From: Oncomelania hupensis
Lineage: Eukaryota > Mollusca > Gastropoda > Littorinimorpha > Pomatiopsidae
Length of the DNA: 64,000 nt
Assembly (NCBI GenBank): GCA_036898135.1
Contig: CM072513.1
Location: 38,505,937 to 38,569,936 of the forward strand
Direction: 5' to 3'
Below, in pieces: positions 45,920 to 58,469 of the stretch (positions are counted from its first letter, which is position 1; each line of letters opens with the position of its first letter). The notes under the pieces are model-generated. The model made no database searches and was not told the origin of the DNA. It was given only the letters and a program-made list of their open reading frames with translations. The position numbers and the translations under genes are program-made.

Positions 45920-48235
45920 AAATGTTAATGATGGTCAAGAAACGCTTCAAATCAAGCATCAACATTGGCAGGACACGCACTTTTCCAGGAGCAGACATCG
46001 GAAGTGACCACAATCTTGTGATGATGTCTTTCCGGCTTCACTTGAAGAGAGTAAACACAGCAAAGTGCACTAGACTGAAGTTCGACCTGGACAAACTGCA
46101 AGACCCGGAGGTGACAGAAATATTTCAGGCCACAATTGGAGAGAAATTTGCACCACTGCTCATTTTGGGAGCTGGTGAAGTAGATGTCAACATCATGACC
46201 ACCACCTTGAACCTAGCTGTGACAGATGCCGCCACGGAGATCCTTGGAAAGCACCGGTCAAAGAAGAAGCTGTGGATCACACCTGAACTTTTGGACCTGT
46301 GTGATAAACGAAGAGAGATGAAAAAGAAAAGGAACACCTGACAGGGAGCTGATGCCTACCGAAAAATCAACAATGACATCCGAAAAGGCATGCGAACAGC
46401 AAAGGAGAACTGGATAGAAGCTCAATGCCAGAAAATAGATAACAGTCTGAACAAGAACAACAGCAAAAAGGCCTACCAGACTGTGAAGCCGCTGACAAGT
46501 GTTAAACAGCCCAAGGTCTCCACGATCCAAAACAAGTGGCTTATGCCTTACAGAAGAGTAAGAAGTCTTGGACAGATGGACAGAGTACTGCTCTGACCTT
46601 TACAACCACAAACCAAACGGAGACCCATCAGTTCTAGCATGTCCAGAGAACAGAAAAGAAGAAGAAGAAATCCTCCCAATTCTCCGAGAAGAAGTTGAGG
46701 CAGCAGAGCAATCGCTGAAGAAGGGGAAGTCAGCGGGAGTGGACAACATACCAGTGGAACTGCTTCAAGCAGGAGGAGAAGCGATGATCGACGCACTCAC
46801 CATTACTTGTAACAAGATGTGGCAGAGTGGGGTGTGGCCTACACCATGGACCCAGTAGCTTGTCATCACTCTTCCCCAAAAAGGTAACCTTCAGGAATAT
46901 GAAAATTACCGCACCATCAGCCTCATCAGCCATCCCAGCAAGGGCCTTCTGAAATATAATAATCAACAGGTTGAAACCCCAAGCTGAACAAATCATAGCC
47001 GAAGAGCAAGCAGGATTTAGGGCAGTGCGAAGTACTACTGAACAGATTTTCAACCTCAGAATAATCTGTGAAAAATACCTACAGCACCAACATCTATATC
47101 GTGTGTTCGTGGACATCAAAAAGGCGTTTGACCGAGTCTGGCATGCAGCTCTGTGGGCAACCATGAGAGTGTACAACATCAGCCCTAAAATTGTTGAAGT
47201 CATCAAAAGCCTGTATGACAAGGCTGCCAGTGCAGTCCTCCACAACAGCGCCATCGGAAACTGGTTCAGAACAACAATCGTTGAGCGTCAGGGATGCCTA
47301 CTCTCTCCAACACTCTTCAACATCTTCCTAGAGCGCATCATGTCAGATGCCCTTGCAGACCACGAAGGCACAGTCAGCATAGGGGGAAGAGCAATCTCCA
47401 ACCTTCGTTTTGCGAATGACATTGATGGATTGGCTGGAGAGGAACAAGAACTTGGACGGCTGGTACAGAGGCTTGAGACCACCTCCAGAGCCTATTGAAT
47501 GGAAATAAGTGCAGAGAAGACCACATTGACGACCAACAACCCCCAAGGCACCAACACGGACATCAATGTCCAAGGCCAATCCCTCAACACAGTGCATAGC
47601 TTCAAATATTTAGGAGCCATTGTATCAGACAATGGGTCCCGACAGGAAGTCCTCTCCAGGATCGCACAAACAACTGCTGCCCTGGCGAGGTTGAAGCCAA
47701 TTTGAAAGACAGGACCATCAGTCTACATTCCAAGGTAAGGCTGCTGCGCTCCATTGTCATCTCCATCTTCCTATTTGCTTGCAAAACATGGACCCTCACA
47801 GCAGATCTACAACGAAGAATACAAAGCATGGAGATGAGGTGCTTCAGAAGACTTCTGGGCATTTCCTATACCCATAACATCATCAACAAACGAAGTCCGA
47901 CAGACCATCACACAAGCCATTGGACAACACGATGACCTGCTCACAGTGGTGAAAAAATGGAAACTCCGATGGTATGGCCACGTCACCAGATCATCAGGTC
48001 TTGCAAAACCATCCTGCAAGGCACAGTGCAAAGAGGTAGAAGAAGAGGGAGACCGAAAAAGAGGTGGGATGACAACATTCGAGACTGGACTGGTTTGACA
48101 CTGAGCGAAACAATCAGGGTTGCTGAGGACAGGGAAAGATGAAGTACGTTGGTTAAACGATCATCTGTGGTGCCCCTACGACCTCCGAGTTATGGGATAG
48201 GATATGATAGGATAGGATAGGATATGTTATTTACT
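45920..48235 (+). pseudogene. RTE-type LINE ORF2, decayed
   Basis: Pieces in order: the end of the endonuclease domain (RTRTFPGADIGSDHNLVMM, 45960-46030), a linker, reverse transcriptase motifs (GKSAGVDNIPVELL near 46725, QAGFRAVRSTTEQ near 47010, VFVDIKKAFDRVWH near 47107, RQGCLLSPTLFN near 47290), then the catalytic box as FANDIDGL at 47407-47430 with Asn where the first Asp belongs. After that come a C-terminal WYGHVTR segment and NIRDWTGLTLSETIR. Stops occur at 46341 and 47498 and several frames shift. The 3' end is a GGATAG/GGATATG tandem tail. It cannot be active. Confidence 0.9.
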
Positions 48236-48239
48236 TGTA

Positions 48240-48895
48240 AGATTAAATTATCAAAATAATAATTACCTCATTTGCTCCCAAAATATGTACTGAGCTTTGC
48301 CACACCTTTCGAATCGGAGGGCTTCAACGACGGCGTTCGCGGCAGTTTGAAGGGCTGGCGCGAGTCGGAATAAGCAAGCAAAGGGATGGAACTTTGACTA
48401 TTTGTATTTTTGCTAAAACGTCAACGTAAGCCAGGGTTGCCCACAATATGACTTTTTCAGCATGCGAGGTACTTTTAAAATGACCAAGCCAAAATGATGT
48501 ACCTACCACCAAAATGCAAAACATATATATAGTCATATAATAGGCTGATGTCAATTTTTTTTTACTGCTACGCGATCGACGTCACTCCTGTCGTAATCCA
48601 TTATATTATTTATTAGGAATATCGTTTTCTTTTTTTTAATTTCTTCCGCTCGTGGCACCCCCCCCCCCACCTTAAAAATAAAAAAAAATAAAAATCAAAT
48701 AAATAAATAAATAAATAAAAAATAAATAGAATGTCGCCTAAGACAGGAAATATCAGCTTTGCTCTTGTTGGAGCACGTAAGACGGTGTTCGTCTGGAGAT
48801 TGTTTAGAATGATTGCAATGATTGAAGTTTTTAGGGAGAAGATTGCGAGGGCTTGCATATTGAGAAAGGTCAAATACTCGTACCCCCAAAAATAA
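48240..48895. other. Unassigned stretch
   Basis: AT-rich with an (AAAT)n run at about 48700-48728. No gene supported. Confidence 0.45.
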
Positions 48896-48910
48896 TAATA
48901 ATAATAAAAA

Positions 48911-49014
<104 letters not shown>

Positions 49015-49209
49015 TATTTATTTATTTTATGTTTATTGTTATTTTTTTTTTAATTTTAATTTTTATAATTTTATATATATAGTAAAGTGGTTTTTTTTCT
49101 CTCTCTCTTTCTCTCTCTCCTTCTTCTTCTTTTTTTTCCTTCTTTTTTTTTTGGGGGGGGGCTGGGGGGGGGGGGGTTTCCGGAAACCCCGGAAACCCCC
49201 CCCTCGTCC

Positions 49210-50267
49210 GCCCCTGCCTCTGCAATTCACTTTTATCGATAATGTCGCCTAGAAAGATTTTAAAAGCTGTATTGTAAGAATGGTCAGCTGCAATATGTAA
49301 TGATCACAACTTTGGTTTTTTTCCCATTTTAAATTGTGCAAATCGTTCCGTGAAACCCAATACCTACTGTTTTAGAAAACTTAAATTTAGCACCTAGCGG
49401 TTATTACATACTTACGCACCCAGTCCAGGATGATAAACAAAATAAATCCAATGGGGTTGATGAAATATGGAATTTGCCTTTCCCGCGCACTAAAATTCTA
49501 AAATGCGTCCGCTAGAGGTGTCTGAAGCTGGTTATAATGAATTCCACAAAAAAAAGTTTTATTTGCTATTCTCAAAACCACCCACCCTTTAGCGTTGCTT
49601 AATATAACAACGCGAGAGTTTATGCCAAATATACAAAGACAAAACAATTGCGAGTGCAATTTCTTACAAGCTTTCTCTTCTAATAGTGTATAGCCATTCA
49701 CAGTCTTCGTCTAAATGCAGATGAACAGCAATTAATCATTCATTCATCATTGTTGCAAAAGTATATTTGCCGGCGAAGGGGGTATTTAATCAGCGTGTTC
49801 TATGAAAAGATTACGAGTAAGATCATTAGAAAGAAATCATGAAACCTGACTTGGAGAAAGGGCGGGGAGCCTCGAAACAGCTGGGTTGGAGGAGCATTGA
49901 GTTCGTATCTCAGAGGTCACGGGTTCCAAGCTGGGTTCTATAAACATTAAAATTGCTGCCAGTCTGCCGGTTATTTGGGCCAAAGAGAAGCTAAATAGGG
50001 AGGAATGTTGGAGTAGACGCTGGTACTAATGAGAAAGGAGAGGCGAGTTAGATGTCCCTCTTGTCCTGGGTGGCGCTGTGCTGTCATGTTTAGTAGTGTC
50101 TTGCAATTCACCCCAATAAACGACATACTGGTCCCAAATATGACATCCTCCTCCCACTTCTCCGCCCCACCCCCCTCCCCCCCAAAAAAAGTGGGGGGGG
50201 AAGAGATAGAGATAGATAAAGAGAAATAGAGAGAGATGGGGGAGAAGAGAGAGAAAAAAAGAGAGAA

Positions 50268-50355
<88 letters not shown>

Positions 50356-51285
50356 AAACAATAAATCGAGTCGAGAGCAGTTTCTTCCGTATTTCCAGAC
50401 CCAGCCTCTTCCGCTCAAAATTAGATTTTCGCCGTTAGTCGGTTAACTCCATGTCGGCGACGAGCGAAGATCAGACACACACGCATACACACACACGCAC
50501 GCACGCACTCATTATCTGTACCAAAAAAGGGACAAAAGGCACAAAGGAAGATAGAAATGGTAAGTGGATAAGAGAAAATTGCCTGCAACGAGGAAAGATC
50601 GCGTTGACATGTCAAACTGTTGTTGACATTCTAATCACGTGCACGGAAAGTGCGGTCGCGAACCATTTCTTTAATGTGAATTAATGGACTCGGATCCGAG
50701 TCTTTTTTGCAGATAATATCCACGCTAGTCTAGCATGCACCGTGTGCCACCCTACTCAAGAGTTTCAGAGCTTCTGCGCAATGAAGGCAACAAGGCGCGC
50801 GCATCCTTTATGCAACGAAAGGTTAACGAAGCGAAACTCCAACGAAATGCGAATTTTCTATACTGCCTTGTAATGTATTGTGTACATCAGAATCCGTAAG
50901 GTACATTGATCATAATCTCATGCACGTTCAATCTAATAAACTAATAAACGAACAATGATTAAATACGCTCTCTTAGCGAGCAATTTGGTGAATTGGGGTC
51001 TTGGGGAATCCTTGAATGTTCATCCAGAACGAACGCTCTGCTCAGGTGAAAGTGCTGGTTAGCTTTCTTAATTTCAGTAATTTGTCAAATGCACATTCCA
51101 CCAAAAAAAAAATGTTACGCTGATTTGAAAGATTTGGGGGTGCAAAAAGCACACTGATATCCTAAGAAATTTTAAGAAAGAAAGAGCACAGGGAGGTTGG
51201 AAAATATTGAGGTTAGGAAACAAATGAATTGGTAGAATACAAAATATCACAGTGAGATACTCAGTAAAACAAAGGAAAATCTATC
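49210..51285. other. Unassigned stretch with a long (GA)n
   Basis: Contains (GA)n at about 50270-50354 and a tRNA-like box B (GGTCACGGGTTCCAAGC) near 49915, possibly a SINE remnant. No gene supported. Confidence 0.45.
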
Positions 51286-51289
51286 GGTA

Positions 51290-51665
51290 AAGGTGTTCCC
51301 GTAACCTTTCGGTCGTTGGGGAGAGAGGCGTTTCGGACCTCCCTTTTCTCTAAACCAGCTTAATGAGGGCGGTGCCTATCTCCTCGCCCTCGCTGCTTTA
51401 TTTTCTCTGGTTCTAGACATATCCAGCTACCCATTCACAGCTGAGTGGACTGGGCAGTGTCGTGCGCTTCTTTAAGTCTTTTCTTCTTTTTATTTATTTT
51501 TTTTGTTTGGGGGAGGGGCTGTGGGGGGGAGGGGAAGGGGTTGTCGTTTGGGGATTACCTTTTATGAATGGTCACCCATCCAAGTACTAACCCGTCCTGA
51601 CGTTGTTTGACATGAAACATTGCTAGCGTGTGCCCAAACCACCACTACTACTGCGCTACCCGAAC
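51290..51665 (-). mobile_element. 5S-like SINE, copy 2
   Basis: Minus strand: GGTTAGTACTTGGATGGGTG continues into ACC, a close match to the 5S rRNA internal promoter. It is followed by sequence related to copy 1, including GCTGTGAATGGGTA and AGGCACCGCCCTCATTAAG. A G/T-rich insert lies at 51480-51550. Confidence 0.7.
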
Positions 51666-51669
51666 TCTA

Positions 51670-54600
51670 TATGTAGAAATCCATTAAAATCTCTATGTAA
51701 AACAATGACAATGATAAACACACGCACATTTCCTAACAACGTGGGAGCATGCTTCAGGCTTACGTCAATCAATCTCAAAATGAAATAGACAACAGGACAC
51801 GGAGATACTGGGCACAAACCGTGATTCAATTTGAACACAAAGGGCACTATTACTGTGCATTCTATGTCTATGATTAGCCATTATTATCTTGTTCTTATTG
51901 GATAGAATACAAAATATCACTATGAGACACTCAGTAAAACAAAGGAAACTCTCTATCCATAAACCAGTAAGTACAAAACACAACACTTTCCAATAAAGTC
52001 AGAGCATTCTTGGAGATTTTTTGGCTAATGTCAATCAATCACCAAATGAAACAGAGAGCACGAAATGGAGATAATTGGGCACTAGCCGTAATTCAATTTG
52101 TACAGAGAAAGGTCACAATTACTGTGCACATTGATGTCTATGACCGGTCATTATATTGTTCTTAGATAAGGCAGTTTCTGTAGTGATTGCAGGTAATGAC
52201 TGGACAGGAATCAGTGTCAGTGCCAATTAGCAGCAACTCTGTCATGACTCAGTTTTCCAAACCTATGATAATGGGGTTTCTAAGCCTGTTATAGAGGGTG
52301 GAAGGTGAGGGAGATAAAATAAATGAAAGTTTATTGCTACGTTAGCATATAGTGTAATATCAACACGTGCATTGTTTTGTTAGTTTCGCTTGGTCACCCT
52401 AAACTGGTCAAGACCGCCGCTATAAAGGTATGAGGGCAAGCGTGTGTTTTCGCATGCCGTGCAAGGTTTGCAGTGAGCGTTATGCGCACTACTTTGAGAG
52501 TGCGAGCAAATAAAACTGCTGTACGTAGCTAAGTCGTGGAGTCTCAGAGAGATTTTGAACAAAGACGTAAAGTAGTGCCAGCAGTGTTTTTCAAGGGGAA
52601 ATTGTGTGGGCCGTGGTGGTGTACTATTTGCCACTTTCTCAAGCAGGGTGTAGTCCTGTTGTGACCGCCCTGCAAGGCAGCGTCCAGTCGTCCTGGACCT
52701 GGTGTCCTGAAGGAAGAGGAGAGCTGCATGCGCACATCTGTGATCTACTTGGACCTGTGTCTTCTTTGTGTTGTGTTGTGTTGTTTCATCGTGTCCGAGG
52801 AAAGGACCGTTAGCGTAAGTACCTGCAGGCCATCACTCAGTGGCCATTTTGCTCGAGTGCAAGCGTATTTGTATACACATGTATATATTTTATATTTCTG
52901 AATGGAAGGAAATACATGTATTAGTAAAGAAAGTGTGCATTTGAATGCAAGGAAATAATTTATATTTGACAATTATTTTTCAACGTTCGTGAAGAGAAGT
53001 AATTTATGCATGATAATTTTACATTCTTTGTTAGCATTGTAAAGAGAAATTAAGGAAAGATATATAATTTACAAATGGAATTTGATCAATTATTTTCAAT
53101 GGTTGAAAAAGGGAGTTAATTCTTAAATTACAATAAAAACGTTTCCAATTATAATAAATGGGAATAATTTGGGAAGTTTGTTCTTTTCAATTATAGAGGT
53201 AATTTATGAACTAGCGTGATAATTGATAGAACGGAGTATGGGAGTAACGTGCACTAGAATGAAAAAGAGTATGTGGGTATTTTTTTCCCAATTTTGGGTG
53301 ATTTTATAATGCAAAAATCTACTCTTGTGTATGTCTTAGTGTACTGGTTTTGGCACTGGTATTGGCATCTCCACCTTAGAGTGTGACGTGGCTGGCTTTG
53401 AGCGGAACCACCGGGAGCTATGAACAACCTGGCGTTCAACTGACCTGAGCACCTATACTGCCATCCAGCGAGACTCTTAGAAGTCCGTAAAGAAAAAGTT
53501 GCTTATTGTTCCATGATATGAATGGCTTTAAAAAAAAAAAAGAACTTTAAAGAATGTCAAATGCCGGTTGTATAAAGCCACATATGTAGAGAGATAAGAT
53601 AAAATAAGACAACTTTATTATATTTTTTCAAAAAATTATATATACTTAGTTGTAGTGGCATTTTCTATTGTCAAATATCTTCTATAAACTTGTAGCCACC
53701 GAGGAATATTATTATTACTGTTTAAAACATTATTAAGTATTTGTGTATATGTTACGTTTGAGACGCGCACGATAGACCCGATCATTTTGTTTTGCAAAGC
53801 ATGCAATAATAGGCCTTTGATTTGATTTTGCGTTGTTGCTAGAAGAAGTTTATATAATGTTGATATTTTCGTCTGTCGATATTGTTGAGAATTTTCTAGA
53901 ATTACTTGTTTACTATTGAACAAAGCATCTAGATAATAGCTAAGGGATTCTTTTATCCTAAATAAGGTTATATGACGTAAGATAGTGTATAGTTCTGGTG
54001 ACGAGTTTTATTTTGATTGGGTGTTATTGCTGTTATTGGTGTTATTGTTGTTGGAATGTTCTAACTTTTACTCGACTGCAGAGAGACTATATAAGTAGCG
54101 CGCTGTCTGCTTGTGAGAGTGATTGAGAGATTTGAAATTTGTGATGATTTTTGATGATGATCTTTGAAGTGATTTTCGGAAAGCTATCTTGTATGCAGTG
54201 GTCGATGTTTGCTGAATAAAGTTGGAAAACTTTATACGACGACTCCTGCCTTGTTGTTCAAGCATCGGGGCTGAATCAACTTTTGATAAATAAACAACGT
54301 GTAACATAATACTTTGTACAATTTAGTTAAATAACTTACTACTCTACAGCTACTTGTGATTTTTATTTAGGCTGTAGCATGGAAGACTAAAGAAAACTAT
54401 TATCTCAATAATTTCTTAAATAGCTTAGGTTTTGTTTACTAGTTTTGTTCTCATTATAGTTACGTGTGATAGTGGGTAATTATTGATATAAATAACTAGA
54501 TTAGTTTGTGTGAATAAAATTATTGTAAATGTTTCCTCTGGTGTTTTATGTGTTAGATTTTTGGGGTGGTTGTTTCTCATGTGGTTAGCACACACTGGTG

Positions 54601-56940
54601 TACCCACTGTTAAGGCAGTGGATGTGACAAACTCCTTCAAGAAGTGAACAAAGGTAAATCAACTTGTCAACAACCGCCTTCAGCTTTGTCTGCTGTGCTT
54701 AGACCACAAAACATTGTGATTTTTCACGGTGGACTTCTTGGGGAATTAAAGCGAGGAGGAATCAACTTGGAAGCAGAACTTCATATTGCAAATGTGTCTT
54801 AAGGATTATAATTTTACTGAACGATATAATATTCTGCGCAATTAAGACAATAAAATTTAAAAATAAGTAAAACGAACTATTTAAATGTATGCAATAGGTC
54901 TATTCCTTAAATAAGTGTAATATCAGAAATGTTGACAATAAAGATGTTGTAACTTAGCTTAGAGATAAACAGATAGTATGGAACAAAACCTGATATTAAT
55001 TTACCAGCTCACATGTAACTTAGCCCACTTAGACATCTGACCGGTGTCACTGGACCTCTAAGTATCCACGCGAATCATATCACTCTTAAATCTACCCTGC
55101 ATCTCTCCCTTGACACTCGAGACTGAGACGCAACAGATAGTGTCCCAGAGGTAGGACAAGAGAACAAAGATGTCCGAGAAAAGATTCACGTATTCGCGAG
55201 AACGAGATGATTGGTCGGAGATGACGTAGATTCAGCTATATCCTCCATACACCCCGGGATAAACGCGCAGTCACACATGAAGCGTAGGACCACGAGGGTC
55301 AAGAAGCAGACTGAAGTGAAAGCCATCAGCAACAGAGTGATAGACTAGAGACAGTTTAACGGTTCCCAGGGACTAGAGTTAAAGTTAACACTAGTAGTTT
55401 TCTAGTATTTGTATGTTCAAATATTATATTGATTGCCATATATTATTATGTTCATGTTATATGTATTTACAGAAACCGATTACTGTTTCTGACATGTTGT
55501 GCATATTACTCGACTTAGCTTAGCCTTAAGATTCAGATATCATAGTGTGCGGATGGGAAACTCGGCAAGTCTCTGATGCTGTAGACTCCTTGCAGAGGGC
55601 ACCACATACCAATATATCTTAATAGAATAATGTAGCCAGAGTTCTGGATTTTCCAGCTCGGCTCAGGGACGGTCTGTAAAGTCAACGCCCGAACGCTTGC
55701 TCCCGTGGAAAGGAAGAGATCAGCTAAAATCTACCTCACCACGTCCGGCCCCGTAACTACCAGACTCGCCCGATCATCCTGAGTGACCAGACATCCTCAG
55801 ATTGACCACCAGACTAAACCACTCACCAAAACAGAGAGCTAAGTCTCCTCCCAACTGCAACTGATGTCAAAACCACTCAGAACACTATTAGACCAACAAA
55901 CGTATAAAACTTTGTAGCACATGATGAAGAAGTCTTGCTAAAGAACTTCCCTAGCACACTGAACAGTTAGTTATTAATTAAATTTAATTAAAGTCATGTT
56001 AGAATTTCTGTTGAAGATATAAAAGTTGAAATCACATAAATACGACTAGTGTCATTCTATTTGTATTATTGTGTGTCCACAAGCTCTTCTTCTCTTGAGA
56101 TCAATTAAACTAATCGCTTGACTAGCAAAAATCATTTCTTAAAGTGAGCCATTGATACTTTGAAACCCGAGAACAAATATAAATTATTATGTGACCCAAG
56201 CACCGTGATTTAGTCTCTCACATCGCTTAGGAATCTTGGTAAAGAACGACTGATAGAGATAGCTAAACGCCTCCTCTATCTACAGATCTTAATCCCCTTG
56301 TAAGACTATCGTATCTTCTACAGGATGTTATCACAATAAGCCTAGCACTCTCTCGTTAGAGTTACCTCTCTTGGTTTGTAGAAAAAACTTGACGACTCTG
56401 CTATATTCTGCCTTGTGCAAAAGAAGCAGACAGTTAAGCGTTGGGCATGGGGAACATGCAAAACTGACTCCAGATATCCTGAAAGATGTACAGGGATAAA
56501 GTGTATTCCATTTGTCAAGCCTGGAAAGTATAATTATCATTTAGAGCGATACCTAAGTGGATCAAGACATGCGGACGACCGGCCAACCAACTGAGTGTTA
56601 CAAATTTTTATATTTATTTTAACAATTTATTTATTTTTATGTTGTTTTATAATGAGCGTGATAACAATTAAATTCTGGACGTACATTTGCAGCAAGGTCG
56701 GTGTTAATCTCTAGAGAGGTATTTTATGGAAGCATGAAAGTAGATGGAAATGATACTTGATGTGGTTAAAAAAAATGTTTTTAAGCATTTGATTCGTATT
56801 CGATTTTTTCTTTATGCACACACTCTATACAAAGTAACACAGCTCACTTCAAGTTACTCTTACAGTTGCGAGTTTATTTTGGATTTCATCCAATCCCTTA
56901 TATTGATTTAATCAAAATAAAGTCACAATAAAATAAACGA
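51670..56940. other. Long unassigned stretch, possible LTR-like pieces
   Basis: No gene supported in 5.3 kb. A direct duplication of about 220 bp is visible: 51690-51910 and 51950-52165 share AATCAATCTCAAAATGAAA-like, GGGCACA and GTGCACATT-like blocks. At 54080-54310 a TATATAAGTAGC box, GAATAAAG and a GTGTAACA end suggest a promoter-bearing repeat or LTR, with no TSD found. 55000-56200 is non-repetitive within the window. Confidence 0.35.
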
Positions 56941-57060
56941 TTTAGTTCTGACCTATCCTATCATATCCTGTCCCGTAACTCCAAAGTCGTTGGGGCACCA
57001 CAGATGATAGTTTAACAAGCGTACTCCATCTTTCTCTGTCCTCAGCAGTCCTCATCACAT

Positions 57061-57670
57061 TACATTACATTACATTACATTACATTACATTACATTACAT
57101 TACATTACATGATTATTGCTTTAGGTCCAGCGGACTCTTCCGAGCCAAATCAGGACCGGACAACCCCAGATCCGCATAAGATCTGGTGAAACAACCCTAG
57201 TGGTTAAACTGAATGCTCTCCACCAGCCAATCACTTTAAAATAAAGACATCCAACGCAGTGGACGCTGAGGCTATACTCTAATTTATCGAATCCCCGTTT
57301 ACAAAAACAAAACAGAATACAAACATCATTATAAATTATCAACAAAACAAATACATATAAAATGCCTACATTGCTAAATAATAACATCATAGGAAGCCCT
57401 AGTGACCACCTAGCAGAAAGCGTCCAATATTTCCAAGCTGATCCAACAGACCTCCCACACAAATAAGGAGTCTTGTCCCGGAAGAGTTTTCAAGAAAAAA
57501 GGTAGGTGACTGATCTAGTGAAGAAGAAGATAGTATAGCAGATTGATAGAACAGAGCAGGAATGAGAAAGAACAACTGAGAAAGACAGCGACAGTGGGAA
57601 TTTAAAGCACTAAATTTCCAGAAAGTAGGGATACTATTTATACTGAAACCCCCGGCACCCCAACGGGGGT
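57061..57670 (-). mobile_element. 580-bp retroposon family, copy 5 of 7
   Basis: Full-length, with a (TTACA)n tail of about 50 bp at the low-coordinate end. It is flanked by an exact 14-bp duplication AGTCCTCATCACAT (57047-57060 and 57671-57684). Insertion in the LINE fragment is certain. A 113-codon minus-strand frame (57121-57462) matches the one in copy 1. Confidence 0.95.
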
Positions 57671-57920
57671 AGTCCTCATCACATGGCTTCACTCAGTGTT
57701 AAGCCAGTCCATTTTTTTAATGTTGTCTCCCCACCTCTTTTTCTGTCTTCCTCTTCTTCTCCCTCCTTGCACCGTGTCTTCCCGGATGGTCTTTGTAAAG
57801 CCTGAGGCTTTGGTGATGTTGGCCATACCATCGCAATTTCCGTTTCTTGACCACTATGAGCAAGTCGATCGTCGTGTTGCCCAATGGCTTGTGTGATGGT
57901 CTGTCGGACTTCGTTATTGG

Positions 57921-58350
57921 TTAGTTAGTTAGTCATTGTTTATAGGGTCCAGCGGACTGGAAAGAGCCGAATCAGGACCACAACTTGGTTGAAAGAAGGC
58001 TCACCCCTGATCCATATAAAAGATCTGCTGAAAGAACCCTAATGGTAATACTCCAGCAGCCGATCACTTTACAATAAAAGCATCCCATGAAGGGGACGCT
58101 GAGGCTTTACTATAATTTATGGACCCTCCCCCCCCCTCCTCACCCTCGTTTACAAAAACAAAATAGAATATAAACAGCATTACAAAATATTAACAAAACG
58201 CATACATATAAAATGCCTACATTGCTAAATAATAATACCATAGAAAGCCTTTGTGACCATTTGGCAGAATATCCCCAGCTGACCCCACCAGATCCCATAA
58301 CAAATGAGAAGTTTTGGTAGAGTTTTCAAGAAAAAATGTAGGTGACAGGT
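57921..58350 (-). mobile_element. 580-bp retroposon family, copy 6 of 7, 5'-truncated
   Basis: The tail is (TTAG)n. It stops before the promoter end of the family, as in incomplete reverse transcription. It is flanked by TTCGTTATTGG (57910-57920) and TTCGTCATTGG (58351-58361), an 11-bp duplication with one difference. Confidence 0.88.
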
Positions 58351-58427
58351 TTCGTCATTGGTGATGGGCTGGGTATAGGAAGTGCACAGAAGTCTTAGTG
58401 GTAGGGGATGGGAACGGGGCGTGTGAA

Positions 58428-58468
58428 GAAGAAGAAGAAGAAGAAGAAGAAGAAGAAGAAGAAGAAAA
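58428..58468. repeat. (GAA)n microsatellite
   Basis: About 40 bp of GAA. Confidence 0.9.
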
Positions 58469-58469
58469 C

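Larger units (their letters stand above)
56950..58425 (-). mobile_element. RTE-type LINE 3' fragment split by two retroposons
   Basis: Minus-strand pieces 56950-57060, 57671-57920 and 58351-58424 together cover the LINE 3' end (compare 47850-48230), including the CCTATCC tail at 56953. Each gap is a 580-bp family member with its own target duplication. Confidence 0.88.
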
